A DNA stretch of 64,000 bases from positions 7,316,001 through 7,380,000 of the forward strand of contig NC_072893.1 in NCBI RefSeq assembly GCF_027943255.1, read 5' to 3'. This document shows positions 42,251 through 53,061 of this stretch, piece by piece. Each line of letters begins with the position of its first letter. Positions within the stretch are counted from its first letter, which is position 1. Source of the stretch: Anastrepha obliqua. Taxonomy: Eukaryota > Arthropoda > Insecta > Diptera > Tephritidae. The notes beneath the pieces were generated by a model. That model was not told the DNA's origin. It did not search any database and worked only from the letters and a program-made list of their open reading frames with translations. A program made the position numbers and the translations under genes.

Positions 42251-42509
42251 ATCAAAACTTAATCTGGAGATACACTTTTTGAATTGTGACTAATGTATCT
42301 CACAGTATTGTTGAAAGAATAAAAAAATAAATAATAAATAAATATATGTATTGTTTTACCAGTTTACCAGTAAACCACAAACAAAATTCCTTTCGCAACT
42401 CAAAAACACCAATGCTAACACCTTCTAAGTTTGGTGGAAAGCTCTTCGGAAGCGCTATAAGATCACTAAACTGGGAAGGGGCAATGGACTGCATGGATTG
42501 GCATCATGG

Positions 42510-43200
42510 GAGCACGTAGAGTTCGACCCAGGGCTGCCCTGAATGGCGTCTTGCACTTGCTATCCATTAGGTGATTTCCATCGCTGCTCAAAGTCTAACC
42601 AGGTTAAAGGGGGTTGGCCTCTGGAGACAATCTCTCAAGGGATGTGGTAGCACTTTTGGGCTAATAACACCGTATTTCTCTGAACTTCGCGCAAATTTCT
42701 CTATCCGCAAACTGGAAGTTGAGGGTCGTGACAAGACAGACTTTTCAAGTAAGCAGAATTGGAACGAAGGAAAAATCTGCATCGAAGCTGGTACCTCTGT
42801 CGTCACCATCGGCGCCAACATAAAATCGGTAGTCGGAGCAGGAATTTTTTGTAATTCAGCCAATTTATCTATTTCTTTAAAATTGCCGAATACTACTTGT
42901 AGATATTTTTCGGGCAGAAATCTTGGCAATCCTGCAGACATGCAAAATGCTTAGGGACCGTGGAAGCGAGGGATATATCACATTTTTTTCCAATACTCGA
43001 TCAAGGCTTTGACAATGCCATGGAGCAGATCCAAACTAGTCAACTCCTGTAAGGAGGAAATCAAATCTTTTGGGTGTGCAGGTGACATTTCTCTGATTTG
43101 GGTTCGAGGACATAGGACCATAGAGGAAATGAAATTGCTGCTGAGCTTGCGAAGAAGGGAACTGAATTAGTCTCAGAGGCCTCCTACAAGCCTAAAGATG
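42510..43200 (+). pseudogene. R1/LOA-type LINE RNase H fragment
   Basis: Same family as the fragment at 2.1-3.1 kb: FSIRKLEVEGRDKTDFSSKQ, NWNEGKICIEAGTSVVTIG and VGAGIFCNSANLSISLKLPN. The RNase H start carries VTIGANIKS where the family has TDGSK, so the first catalytic Asp is lost. A later frame reads DISLIWVRGHRTIEE, the WVPGH block. Stops and frameshifts throughout. It abuts an RTE-like fragment at about 43.2 kb. Confidence 0.7.
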
Positions 43201-43795
43201 GGCATCCTTAACTACACCAAAGGAAAAGACCTTGTACAACAGTCAACCTCAGAACACTTTGCCATCGAAAGGGATGTCAAGCAAGGTTGCAGCTTCTCAA
43301 CAACTTTGTTCAATTTGCTTTTGCTCTACGCAATCAAGGACGAGGTGAAATCTGGTCATATATTCAGCCGCTTCGGACTAAGCATATCAGCGCCGATAAG
43401 ACAAAATACATGAAAATATCTGGTGATGTTAAAAGGCGGAAGCCTGAAAATACCTATAACTATTGGACAGTATGTTTTTGAAGGTGTAGAGAGATTAAAG
43501 TACTAGAGACTCAAGAGTACTACTAAAAAATAGCAATAGTACTCACGACTACATCCAAGGTCGACTTGTTTCAGCAAACAGAGCTTCCTACGCCAATCTG
43601 AAACCTCTAAAATCCAGACTATCTCGCCACAGTATTTGCAAAACAATAATAAGACCAGTTTTGCCGCATAGCTGTAAGTCATGGGTAATGTCAATCAAGG
43701 CTGAGCAAAATTTCAGAACTTTCGAAAGAAGAGTCTTATGAAAAGTGTATGGTGCAATCCGGCATCCGGATGGTTGTTATAGAATCAGATACAAC
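43198..43795 (+). pseudogene. RTE-like LINE RT fragment, left part
   Basis: Reads EHFAIERDVKQGCSFSTTLF and NLLLLYAIKDEV (RT motif G-RQGC-LSP-LFN), then, after a gap and frame changes, GRLVSANRASYANLKPLKSR, SICKTIIRPVLPHSCKSW, FRTFERRVL and KVYGAIRHPDGCYRIRYNK. The YADD box is not found and must be deleted. It appears to continue at 44372 after an interruption. Confidence 0.7.
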
Positions 43796-43984
43796 AAAAC
43801 GAGTTCAACCTTTGTAATGCCATTGTAAAGTAAACAAGGTGGAGATATACCAATGGGATGAAAGGTAAGGACGGAGAGAGGTGTGATTGTGTGATTAGGA
43901 GGATAAGCTTACTGTGTGTGGATTGTGAATAATGACTGTTTTGTATGTGCGTTAACCGCTTTATGCTGCTGATAACGTTCATGA

Positions 43985-44370
43985 GTCCTATCTCCCTGCC
44001 TACCCTATCAGCAAGTGTAGTTTAAATCTTAGAGAAGGTGCTGAGATGATTCCAGCATGCATACCTTGTGGATAGTGTCCTGTGATAACACCCTCAAAGT
44101 ATGAAAGCTGAGATCTTGTCAACCTCAGAAAATCGCTCGAGCGTCGTCCATCCACATGTGGACAGAAGGATTTCGCGACCTTACAAGTTTGTGTACTTGC
44201 CCAACGCTCGCTGAGTTGGCACGAAGCCCATCTTTCCAGAAGCAGACCGCAGGTGGTCAAGGAGATCCCAATCCCACCCTTCGCGGGGAAATCACCTCAC
44301 TTGTCATATGAGCTGCTGCAGTTTTGCAAAGCGGAAGATGTTGTTAAGTTCGTCAAATCGCACGACTTCC
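43985..44370 (-). pseudogene. R1-type LINE C-terminal fragment, minus strand
   Basis: Minus-strand frame 44260-44000: MTTCGLLLERWASCQLSERW, ASTQTCKVAKSFCPHVDGRR and SSDFLRLTRSQLSYFEGVIT, then GHYPQG. This is the post-RNase H region of an R1/LOA-type ORF2. A related piece is at 52005-52225 on the same strand. It lies between two halves of an RTE-like LINE of opposite orientation. Confidence 0.7.
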
Positions 44371-44371
44371 A

Positions 44372-44640
44372 TGATTAGGTCATGTCATGCGCATTGGTAA
44401 GGAAAGCCCCCAAAAATCTTTTTTAAATTAGAACGCACTGACCACCAGTTGTAAAGGAAAACCTAGGAAACGCTGGTTCGACGACGTTATCGAAGATATC
44501 TAGAAACTGAGAATACCTAACTTGTGGTCTGCTGCGTTGAATCGTGTAACTTGGAGAGGGCTAGTTGCTGAAGCCGATGATTATGATGGTGATGCTGAGT
44601 TTTTCTTCTACCTTTTTGCTAGCCATTGGCTACCGTGGCA
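44372..44640 (+). pseudogene. RTE-like LINE RT fragment, right part (C-terminus)
   Basis: Reads LGHVMRIGKESPQKSF, then GKPRKRWFDDVIEDI-stop-KLRIPNLWSAALNRVT and WRGLVAEADD. This is the basic GRP-KRW--DV tail typical of RTE-like ORF2 proteins and fits directly after the YRIRYNK block at 43780. One in-frame stop and a frameshift are present. Confidence 0.7.
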
Positions 44641-44794
44641 GCAATCGGCTGGAACTACAATAATTATAAGTGAATAAAAACATCAGCATTTCTCTAAAGG
44701 AAGTATATACTGCGATTGACTTGGGCGTAATCGCAGAAACCAACAGAAGGTAGTCACTGACTATCAACTGCACGGTCTCTGAAGCGCTCTGACC

Positions 44795-45056
44795 AAAATT
44801 GAATTTTAAAAGGATAAAATGTCTGACTGGATTCAACAGATCAACTACCAGCGTCCTTGCAGGTGTTATAACAGGTCATTGCACTATTGGCACCTTAGCC
44901 AGTAGAAAGGGTGCACCTCAAAATGATTTCTGCAGGAGTTGTGAAGATGAAGAAGAAATTGAGTCGGTACAACGCCTTCTCTGTGAATGCTCTGCACTTG
45001 AAAGAAGCCGTGCTAAATATCTTGACGATTATTTCTTTGAAGACGTGGGAAATTAG
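44795..45056 (+). pseudogene. R1/LOA-type LINE C-terminal domain
   Basis: Open for 85 codons: TTSVLAGVITGHCTIGTLAS, RKGAPQNDFCRSCEDEEEIE and SVQRLLCECSALERSRAKYL. It has the TGHC-IG-H-like motif and the C-x2-C...C-x-C knuckle of the ORF2 C-terminus. It is closest in layout to the fragments at 2.9 and 32.2 kb. Everything upstream is missing. Confidence 0.75.
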
Positions 45057-48000
45057 CAAAATGTCTCAGTTATCTTCTTAAAAAGTTTCGAGTGGCTTAA
45101 GCAACTTAGTTAGGCTATGGAAATTAAATGCAGGTATTCCAATGGACTTTAAGGCCACCGAGTACCTTGTCTTGGACCTAAATAAAACATTTAAATTAGT
45201 AAATTTGCAATATTGTCTACAAAACAAATGTTAAAAACCATTTATTTCACCTCGTAAAAATACTTTCATGCCAAACTGTCCCGTGCTGGTAAATCTCTAA
45301 ATCACAACTGACTAAATATTGCACTGAGCCCTCACTCGCAGTTGACAAATTGTCTGGGTAATTCAAGTAGATATAAAGCCCATAAAATCAACATGTTTAA
45401 TAACAGTGAAGAACAACAAAAACAATAACTGAATAATCGCCGCAGCAGCGCTAAAAAATAAATGACATTTTCCGCACACTTACTTAAATGTAAGTGATTC
45501 AATCATCTTTAAAAGCGAATAAAAACCGCATAAAAATGGAAATTTAATGCGGGCGCAATATTTTATTTACATTTGAAAACAAGGAGAGACAAGCTAAACC
45601 GCGCACACAAACAAATTCGTGTCTTTGAATGCATACGGCAACTCATACACACAGCCAAGCAAACGCAAATGCTAAAGGAAAGGCTGATGACGGTGCTGCA
45701 CGTACGGGCGCACACACACACACGCACACATGCAAACGTACATGCATGCGAATTTGTGTAGCTGCCGCCGCAGAAAATGCTTGTGGCAGCGCATATGTCA
45801 TGCAAATATGTCTGCCGACGGCAAGGGGAGAGACGAGAGGAGAGTGGGAGCGCTACAAAGGTAATAGATGGGCGTGAGCAGGCGATGGTTAAAGACAAAT
45901 TTGTGCAATTTGCGCAGAAAAATTGAAAGCGAAGTTGTGTTGAGGTGAAGGGAAATGGGGGGGAAAATGCTTAGAGGGTAGATGAGGGCGATGATGAGCG
46001 GTGGGGTATGTTGTGGTACAGCATAACAATTTGAAACGTGCAACCTGTCATGGCTTCAACAATAAATGCGCTTAAAATGACAAGTCGCACAAGGAGAAGA
46101 ATCGCAGGAGCACAAACACACCCACACATTCACACGTACTCAAAAATATGTTTATTTAAATTCAGAAGCGCACTGAACGTGAATAATGCCGCACGACATT
46201 TGTAAGAAGCATGCTTTTGGGCGCACACATGCGAGTAGGTGTACGTACGGCGAAGCAGAAAATATGCAACATGGGCTAAAAAGCATAATTCGAATAAAAC
46301 GACGATAACAACAACACCAAGAGAAAAAGTGTTCGAAAAATGCTAAATAAAATATGTTGACACCTTCAAATTACCCTAGCAAGAATTGTGGAAAAAATTA
46401 TCAAACAGAAAAAAGAGCAAAAAAAACTCATTCACTTTGATGGCTCCATCAATGTATGCAGCGTGTCAGTTTGTAATTCTGTCGGCTAGCGAGTCATTAG
46501 GGCGCAACCTTGTCATCAACAACTCAGTATGATGCGCGTACATTCACCTCTCACAACGTAAGCTCCAAAATATCCTTGTCTTTCTTTATAGTTACCCCAC
46601 ATAAACAATGAGCTGCAAATGTGCTGCCTGTGGCGCCACCGTGTCTCTTCATCGCACTCAGCTGGGTGACTTGGGCGCTGGTATTTTACGCTTTTCATCA
46701 GTGATTTAACTTTTAAGTGCTTTCTTACACACACACACACATAATTCGTACTCCCATGTATATACTCACCAAAACACACAACCACATATACACTTATATC
46801 TACACACATATAGTCTCTACATAGTCTCACACTCATACAACCCCCGCTATTTCACTTTCTTCGCCGCCTGCACTTCTTTTCGGCACTCGCTGTTGATTTG
46901 TTCATTTACGAAATTGAGTTGAGCGTCAAGCTAAGTTAAGTTGAGTTAGCATTAAATATTATCCACACATTTGCGGTTGCTTTTATCGCTGCCAGCTATC
47001 ATCCGCGATTCTCCCTCTGTGTTGCTTTAAAGCATTCTAAAACAAATTCAAAGTCACTTAGCCCAGATGAACCAGCAACGGCGGTGTTAAGCAGGCGAGC
47101 AAAAGCGGATCAGCGCAAGGGTGCGGAAAGCGCGCAGAGTGCTTGTTTTATCATCTACTCGCGCGTGTGACAATTTCCGACAATCTGCACTTAACAGCAG
47201 AATGATTTTTTCTTGCCACCATCAAAAACTCGTTGCCTGTGCTTGGCCCTTAAACACAAACATACCCACATACACACAGACACGCATACATACGTACATA
47301 GTTGCTATCTTATTTAGCATTTTTTACATGCTTGTTTTTGTTTTTGTTGTTTTTTTATCATTATTCAGTGCTCTACTTTTTCATCTCGCTTCATCGCTTT
47401 TTCATACACAAATTGTTTTTGCCATTTTTACTTGCATATTTGTGTTTCTATATCGAAGCATATTTGTAGGAGCCTCAAACAGCGCTCGCTAATGATGTTT
47501 TTCACCCGCTTCTTAAATTCATTAGTGTTGGGAAGATGCCTGTGAAAAAATATATTTTATAATTTATTGTGGATACTTTTTCATATTTATCTATGCAGGA
47601 AGTGCGCATTTATGTACATATATTGAGTGTTGTGTGTGTGTGTGTGGCGTGCCCAAAAATGATAAATGTCATCTGCTCATTAGCTGGCAGCTCTCATACC
47701 CAATTTTTGTTTGGATAAAGATATCAGCGCAAAATGATTAGAATAAGGAAAGGTGAGTGGATATTACACTGGGCAACAGAAAACAACTTTTTCAAAATTA
47801 GTACTTTTACCCTACGACCTACACTCGACCACTAAATAATAATCTTCTTGAGGTTTTATAATGACTTTCCCAGTAATCGCATACACAAAGTGCTCTGTCG
47901 TCGACATTAAAGTTACACTTTATGGTTAATTTCACGACGAAAGAGACTTAAGTGTTGACGTGCAACTCGAATGGCAAAGGAATGGCAGTTATTTATATTT

Positions 48001-48126
48001 TTATCTCGCCTCACTGTGAATGGACAGTCTAAAAAAGACTATTTCTTTATATCTTAAATTCAAGTTCATTTAAAAGCTATTACAATCATCTACTGGATAA
48101 TGGAAAATCACTTTCTGTTTTTCAAA
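45057..48126. other. non-coding DNA with microsatellites, no gene recognised
   Basis: Roughly 3 kb with (CA)n/(TG)n tracts near 45710-45730, 46726-46740 and 47630-47646. Open frames here (for example 45563-45898 minus and 47121-47492 plus) follow the simple-sequence composition and show no domain. Likely host intronic or intergenic DNA. Confidence 0.5.
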
Positions 48127-48128
48127 TA

Positions 48129-49439
48129 CAGAGTGGCTGATGAAAGCCGCTACCAAAAAAAAATTGAATAACTTTTTTTCTTTTTAAGTTATCTGTTCCA
48201 TTTTTGTTTTAATTTGCAGATTATCTTTAAAATTTATTAAAATGGATAACTGGGACACGCAAACAAGAATTTGGATAGTCCACCGCTATCACGCACTGGA
48301 GTCCGTAGTTTTGGTACAGAGAGAGTACAGGCGGATGTTTGGCGGCGATCCCCCGAGCAGATGGACCATAATGAGACTGGTGAATAATTTTGCTGAGCAA
48401 GGAACAGTCGCAAGAAGGCCTTATCATCGAAACCCACCAGTTCGGACGGAGGAAACGATCGCTACTGTAGCTGCAGCTATACAAAGCAATCCAAGGGTTT
48501 CAACAAGAAGCTTATCTGCTCAACTTGGTGTCAGCCGACAGTCTTTGCAAACAATAATGCACAAAGATTTAGACTTATTTCCCTACAAAATTCAAAAGGT
48601 TAACAAACTGAATGCAGCATACTTGCCGATACGCTTGGAATTTTGCCAGAAGATCCTGCAAATGGTGGAAGAAGACCAAAACATGTTAAACTGCCTTTTC
48701 ATGTCTGATGAGGCTCATTTCGATTTAAACGGCAATTTGAACAAACAAAATTGTCGAATATGGAGTACTTCTAACCCACAGATACTCCACGAGACGGAAT
48801 TGCATCCTCTTCGCGTGACAGTGTGGTGTGCGGTTTCTTCACGCTGTATTGTCGGGCCTTATTTTTTGAAGAAAATGGTCACACCGTTACGGTTACTGGA
48901 GACCGTTATTTGAAAATGCTGAAAGAATTTTTCTATCCAGAACTACGCCGAAAGAGAATTCCTTTCAACTCTGTGTGGTTTCAACAAGATGGGGCAACGT
49001 CTCACATAGCCCAGACTTTTATGACAGAGTTGCGACGAAAATTTCCCAATAAACTGATTTCAAGAAACTCCGAATTTCGTTGGCCCCCCAGGTCGCCTGA
49101 CCTTACTGCACCTGACTTTTTCTTGTGGGGTTTATGTAAACAAGAAGTTTATAAAACAAAGCCAACAAATTTGGATGAACTAAAACAATCCATTCGGGCA
49201 ACAATTGCGGCTATTCCTGTCGCAACTCTCAAAGCAGCAAAGAACAACTTTTTACTAAGCTGCCGCACTTGTGTCAACGAGCATGGGGGGCATTTAAATT
49301 CAATTATTTTTAAAACTAGTTAAGCTACATTTAATAAAATTTAATGACCTTCAACTTGAAAAAAAAAAAAATGAATTCCATACACTAAAAAAAAAGTTAT
49401 TTGGGTTTCTTAATGTAGCAAAATTCATCAGCCACCCTG
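48129..49439 (+). mobile_element. near-complete DD41D Tc1/mariner element, second family
   Basis: A 1311-bp element. Left end CAGAGTGGCTGATGAA and right end on the opposite strand CAGGGTGGCTGATGAA, with a further TTATTCAA/AAATAACTTTTTTT-like match inside. TA flanks both ends (48127-48128 and 49440-49441). One transposase gene with a single frameshift. It is a separate family from the 35.4 kb element but has the same 41-residue spacing. Confidence 0.88.
48242..49323 (+). pseudogene. DD41D transposase with one frameshift
   Basis: Starts MDNWDTQTRIWIVHRYHALE at 48242. Helix-turn-helix regions occupy residues 1-125 (second: LGVSRQSLQTIMHKDLDLFP). First catalytic Asp: CLFMSDEAHFDLNGN. Second: VWFQQDGATSHIA. 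Third: WPPRSPDLTAPDFFLWG, 41 residues after the second. The frame breaks near 48860, where a run of Ts appears to be one base short (GPYFLKKM instead of ...FEENGHTVTVTGDRYLKML). The C-terminus is complete and ends NEHGGHLNSIIFKTS at 49323. Apart from that indel the gene is open and all catalytic residues are kept. Confidence 0.9.
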
Positions 49440-49574
49440 TACTTAAAACGAGCCAGCACAGTAAAAAAAATTAAAGATTTTTTTTTTCAGTTACGCCCTT
49501 TTTTTCAATACTAAAGAGTTATCAACAAACGGTTATAATAACAGCATAAAATATTTAACTGACGTAATGTAACA

Positions 49575-50791
49575 CAAGGTGAAGTCCAAAATAAACACGA
49601 CCGGCGTCACAAAAATGTTTTTGATGGCGCCATCTTTTTAATGAGTTATTGCGTTGGAAGTTACATCCCTAGCTGACTTCTAGTGAAAGCTTGGTGTCAT
49701 TCGGTTGAGTGGAAACGAAGTTATTGCGTCTAAAGTCGAGCAAAAGTTAATAGCAAATTTTGTTTTAAAATCGGTAAAACGTTTACCAAAATATTTGAAT
49801 TGGTGAAAAAAGTGTATGGCAATGATTGTCTATCTCATAAATGGCTAAAACGTTTCAGAGGTGGCTGTGAGGGCATAAATGACAATGGATATACGGGCCG
49901 CCCAAAATCAGTAATCACCGAGAACTCTATCGAAATTGTTCGTAAATTTATCAAAAATGAACCGAAATCATCATTGAAATTCAAAGAATCGGAGTTGAAT
50001 ATCTGCAAAACATCGATTTATCGCATTTTAACTGATCATTTGAGCTTACGAAAGGTCTGTGCACGTTTCATTCCGCACAAGTTAACTGAGGGCCAAAAAT
50101 TGTTCAGAATTCAACATTCGAAAGACCTCAATAAAGAAGCGAGAAAAGACGAGAACGTCCTTCACAACTTTGTAGCTGGTGATGAAACGTAGTGTTTCCA
50201 ACATGAACATGAAATTACGCGAGGCCCCAGAGGAGCCACCACCCAAAATATCACGTTTGGAGAACTCAAAAATCAAGCCGATGCTCATATGTTTTTACGA
50301 TTCCAAAAGAATTGTCCCAAAGGAGTTCGTGCCAATGGACCAAACTGTCAGTGTAATTATTTATATTGTCGTTTTGAGGCGGTTGTTGCATCGCATTCGT
50401 CGAATTCACCCTGAATACCGCGAAGGAGGAAGCTGGCGCTTATTGCAAGATAATGCACCATCTCATCGATCCACTCTTTTGATTGATCTTTTGACTAAAA
50501 ATCGCATTTTGACCATCAATCACTCACCATATTCTATTTGGAAAATTGCATTTGGCCATTAAAGGAAAACATTTTGCGTTCGTAGAGGCCATCCAAATGG
50601 CTTGTGCTGATATCCTGAAGGACATTCCGGTCAGTGACCTGATACGCTCTTTCGAAAAGCTTTTAGATCGCGCGAGACAGTGTATCGAGGCCTAAGGGGA
50701 CTACTTTGGATAAATAAACTCGAAGTTATCAGAACAAAGTTCCTGTCGTTTCTATTTTAGCTCAGTCTTGTTTATTTTGGACTTCACCTTG
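49575..50791 (+). mobile_element. mariner element, related to the 19.7 kb copy
   Basis: Terminal inverted repeats CAAGGTGAAGTCCAAAATAA at 49575 and the same on the opposite strand from 50791. TA follows the right end (50792-50793), but the left end is preceded by CA, so the left target base has changed. The length of 1217 bp is normal for mariner. The transposase is broken. Confidence 0.85.
49770..50695 (+). pseudogene. mariner transposase (DD34D), broken
   Basis: N-terminal DNA-binding region FKIGKTFTKIFELVKKVYGN, linker PKSVITENSIEIVRKFIKNE and second HTH (NICKTSIYRILTDHLSLRK) are open to 50192. There GDET is followed by TAG where the family has Trp (GDETW). After a frame change: IKPMLICFYDSKRIVPKEFV, and LLQDNAPSHRSTLLIDLLTK with the second catalytic Asp. 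The third block is damaged: SPYSIWKIAFGH replaces SPYSPD-AP-DFYLF, so the third Asp is deleted. Remnants continue to about 50695. Confidence 0.8.
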
Positions 50792-50793
50792 TA

Positions 50794-51144
50794 TATTAGC
50801 TGAGTAAGAATAATTACTTTCTAAAAAACATTACTTCTGTTTCTAACATTGATAGGCTGTTTTCAAGAACAGAATTTTCTGCTATAGACGTAGTCAAATT
50901 TTGATTAGCCACTTCAATATATCGACTGCAAAAATCGGTCAATAACATGCGCACTGAAATTGAATCGACAGGAACAATAATTAAAATTTTCCGAAATACA
51001 TTAACCCAAACATTTTCGAGCAGGTCAGTTATTAGTAGACAGAAATTATTTTCTTATGAATTATGAATAATATGTTTACATTTTGAATTGAAACTAGAAC
51101 GAAACAAAATGTTGGGTGACCAAAATATACAATATTATATTATA
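50794..51144. other. no recognisable feature
   Basis: AT-rich spacer between two DNA transposons. Confidence 0.5.
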
Positions 51145-51146
51145 TA

Positions 51147-51525
51147 AAGGGTGGTTAAGTTCAAGGGCCGGTGTTGATTTTATATAAAATACATTTTTTT
51201 TTTTAAATTACTGTCATTTCTCTTTATTACGATAATATTGGTATGGCTCAATTACGCATGGAACAAAATATTGTCTAAATGACAGCCGCGGCCTCGGCGG
51301 CACACCTCCATCCGATGGTCCAAATTTTCGATGACGCTGAGGCATAATTAAGGTTCTATGCCGTTAATGTGCCGAATTATCTCATCCTTTAGCTCTTGAA
51401 TTGTTGCTGGCTTATCGACGTACACCTTTTCTTTCAAATAAGCCCAAAGAAAGAAGTCCAACGGTGTCGTTGACATTTAGGTGTGGTTCACATTCAACAA
51501 CGGCCCTTGAAATTTAACCTCCCTT
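51147..51525 (-). mobile_element. 379-bp internally deleted DD41D-like element, third short family
   Basis: Inverted ends AAGGGTGGTTAAGTTCAAGG on the left and AAGGGAGGTTAAATTTCAAG on the opposite strand at the right, both leading to GGGCCG, and both next to TA (51145-51146 and 51526-51527). On the minus strand the interior reads LDFFLWAYLKEKVYVDKPAT, IQELKDEIIRHINGIEPQLC and GCHLDNILFHA, with frame breaks. This is the transposase end from just after the third Asp. Confidence 0.8.
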
Positions 51526-51534
51526 TATTTGGGT

Positions 51535-52000
51535 AAAATTGCAACATCAACATTAGCTCTGTGTGAACTTCGACCTGCTGAACAAAGTGCCTCGATTTTA
51601 CCGCATCTTTGGTTGATTCCTCCCAATTGTTTACTTTGAGTCATGTCATCCTCCAGTTCGTCAATCCATCTTCATGTTGGTCTACCTTTCGCTTTCGGCA
51701 TAAATATTTAACGTGAATTTTATTTCCGTTGAGCTCTCGTTGGATCCTTTTTCATGACATGACCCAGCCGTTTGATGCTTAGAGCTTTAAGGAGACACAC
51801 AACATTCTCTCCTTTTATTGCTTGGTCCAGTTCAGGGTTCCATCTTATGCGCCAGTCACTGTTGTTGTCCTTGACTGCTGCGAAGATTTCTCTCAACATT
51901 TTACTTCCAAATATTTGGAGTTTGGCTTTGTCTTTTTCAATTAATGTCCACGATTCTGCTCCGTAGCGAAAAACTGATCGGACTACTGATTAATACATAG
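51535..52000 (-). pseudogene. RTE-like LINE C-terminal fragment
   Basis: Minus-strand frames give DWRIRWNPELDQAIKGENVV, LLKALSIKRLGHVMKKDPTR and the GRPT-RWIDELEDDM-type tail, the C-terminal arrangement of RTE-like ORF2 proteins (…RIR-N-EL...LGH..R...GRP..RW...V). There are several stops. RT catalytic motifs are absent. Confidence 0.65.
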
Positions 52001-52004
52001 TAAT

Positions 52005-52225
52005 TTTGCACGACCTATTAGAAGCTTTGATTTCCCAGCGTTCACTGAGTTGACGTGAAGCCCACCTCTCCAGGAGCGGACCGCAGATAATCAACGGGAC
52101 CCCAATCATCTCGATTCAGGGGGTAAATACCTCGCAGGTCTCCAACTCATCCAGGCCAGCTCATCTGCCGCGCAGTTTTCTGCAATGTCGCTATGACCCA
52201 GATTAGCCTTATATCGAAGAATTCG
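52005..52225 (-). pseudogene. R1-type LINE RNase H end, minus strand
   Basis: Minus-strand frames read GHSDIAENCAADELA, the last catalytic block of RNase H, then IGVPLIICGPLLERWASRQL and SERWEIKASNRSC. The latter matches the fragment at 44.2 kb (TTCGLLLERWASCQLSERWA). Frame changes separate the pieces. Confidence 0.65.
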
Positions 52226-52284
52226 GGTACGACCGAAAGTTAAGTCAGACATTCCCCAAACATTTTCGAGTGCAATATCATCGA

Positions 52285-52902
52285 GCCAAGCCTCTTAGCC
52301 TCTCGCCCGCCATCGAGCAGCATGCGGTCATAAAAAAAGCTTTTTGTACCGAATCGTCACGGGAGATGAGAAATGGTGCCTATATATCATTATGAAGTAA
52401 AAAAAGTAGTGGGTGGCGCCAGGAGATACGCCAAAGCCGACAGTCAAACCGGATCTTCATCCAAAGAAGTTCATGATATGTGTTTGGTGGAACTGGGAGG
52501 GCTTGATGCTCTGCGAAATGCTCGAAAAGAATACCACGATCAACAAGGAACTCTACATTATCCTGCTATACTTCGTGAATGAGGCTATTCGACTGAAAAG
52601 ACTTGATCGACGTCCGCTCAACCGTGAAGGGTCACGACAACGCCAGGCCTCTTGTTGCACAAGTCGTCAAAGCCGCACTCCAAGAGCTCGAATGGGAGGT
52701 CCTTCAGAAACCGCCGTATTCTCCGGATCTTGCACCGATCGATTACCATCTTTTCCGCTCCCTGTCAAACTATATGAAGGGCGTTACCTTCGACAACAAA
52801 GAGATCCTCAAAAACTCGCTCAACAACTTCTTTGATACCAGACCAGGCGATTTTTGGCGGAACGGCATCAACAAATTTGTCGAAAGGTGGGAACAGGTTT
52901 AA
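52285..52902 (+). pseudogene. mariner transposase (DD34D), C-terminal half
   Basis: First Asp region LYRIVTGDEKWC-LY near 52345 (in a shifted frame), then ICVWWNWEGLMLCEMLEKNT, with the second Asp in GHDNARPLVAQVVKAALQEL and the third in PPYSPDLAPIDYHLFRSL, 34 residues apart. C-terminus WRNGINKFVERWEQV-stop at 52902. The final 99 codons are open, but the first part has frameshifts and the N-terminal DNA-binding domain is missing. I could not define terminal repeats. Confidence 0.8.
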
Positions 52903-53061
52903 TTAACTTATGTTTTGTTTTACACTAGAGACAAAAATTAGTAATTTGCTTCCAAAAAAAGTATAAAATATTTATTCTCAGCAATTTAGCAATTAATAGA
53001 TGTAAAAATGTGTATATTTAATTATTTAAGTTGTTGACTTTCACTTTTTTGCTTTTTTTAA

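Noticed and set aside
47121..47492. 123-codon open frame with hydrophobic segments
   Set aside because: Hydrophobicity comes from T-rich simple sequence, and the frame overlaps CA-type repeats. No domain or splice context supports a gene.
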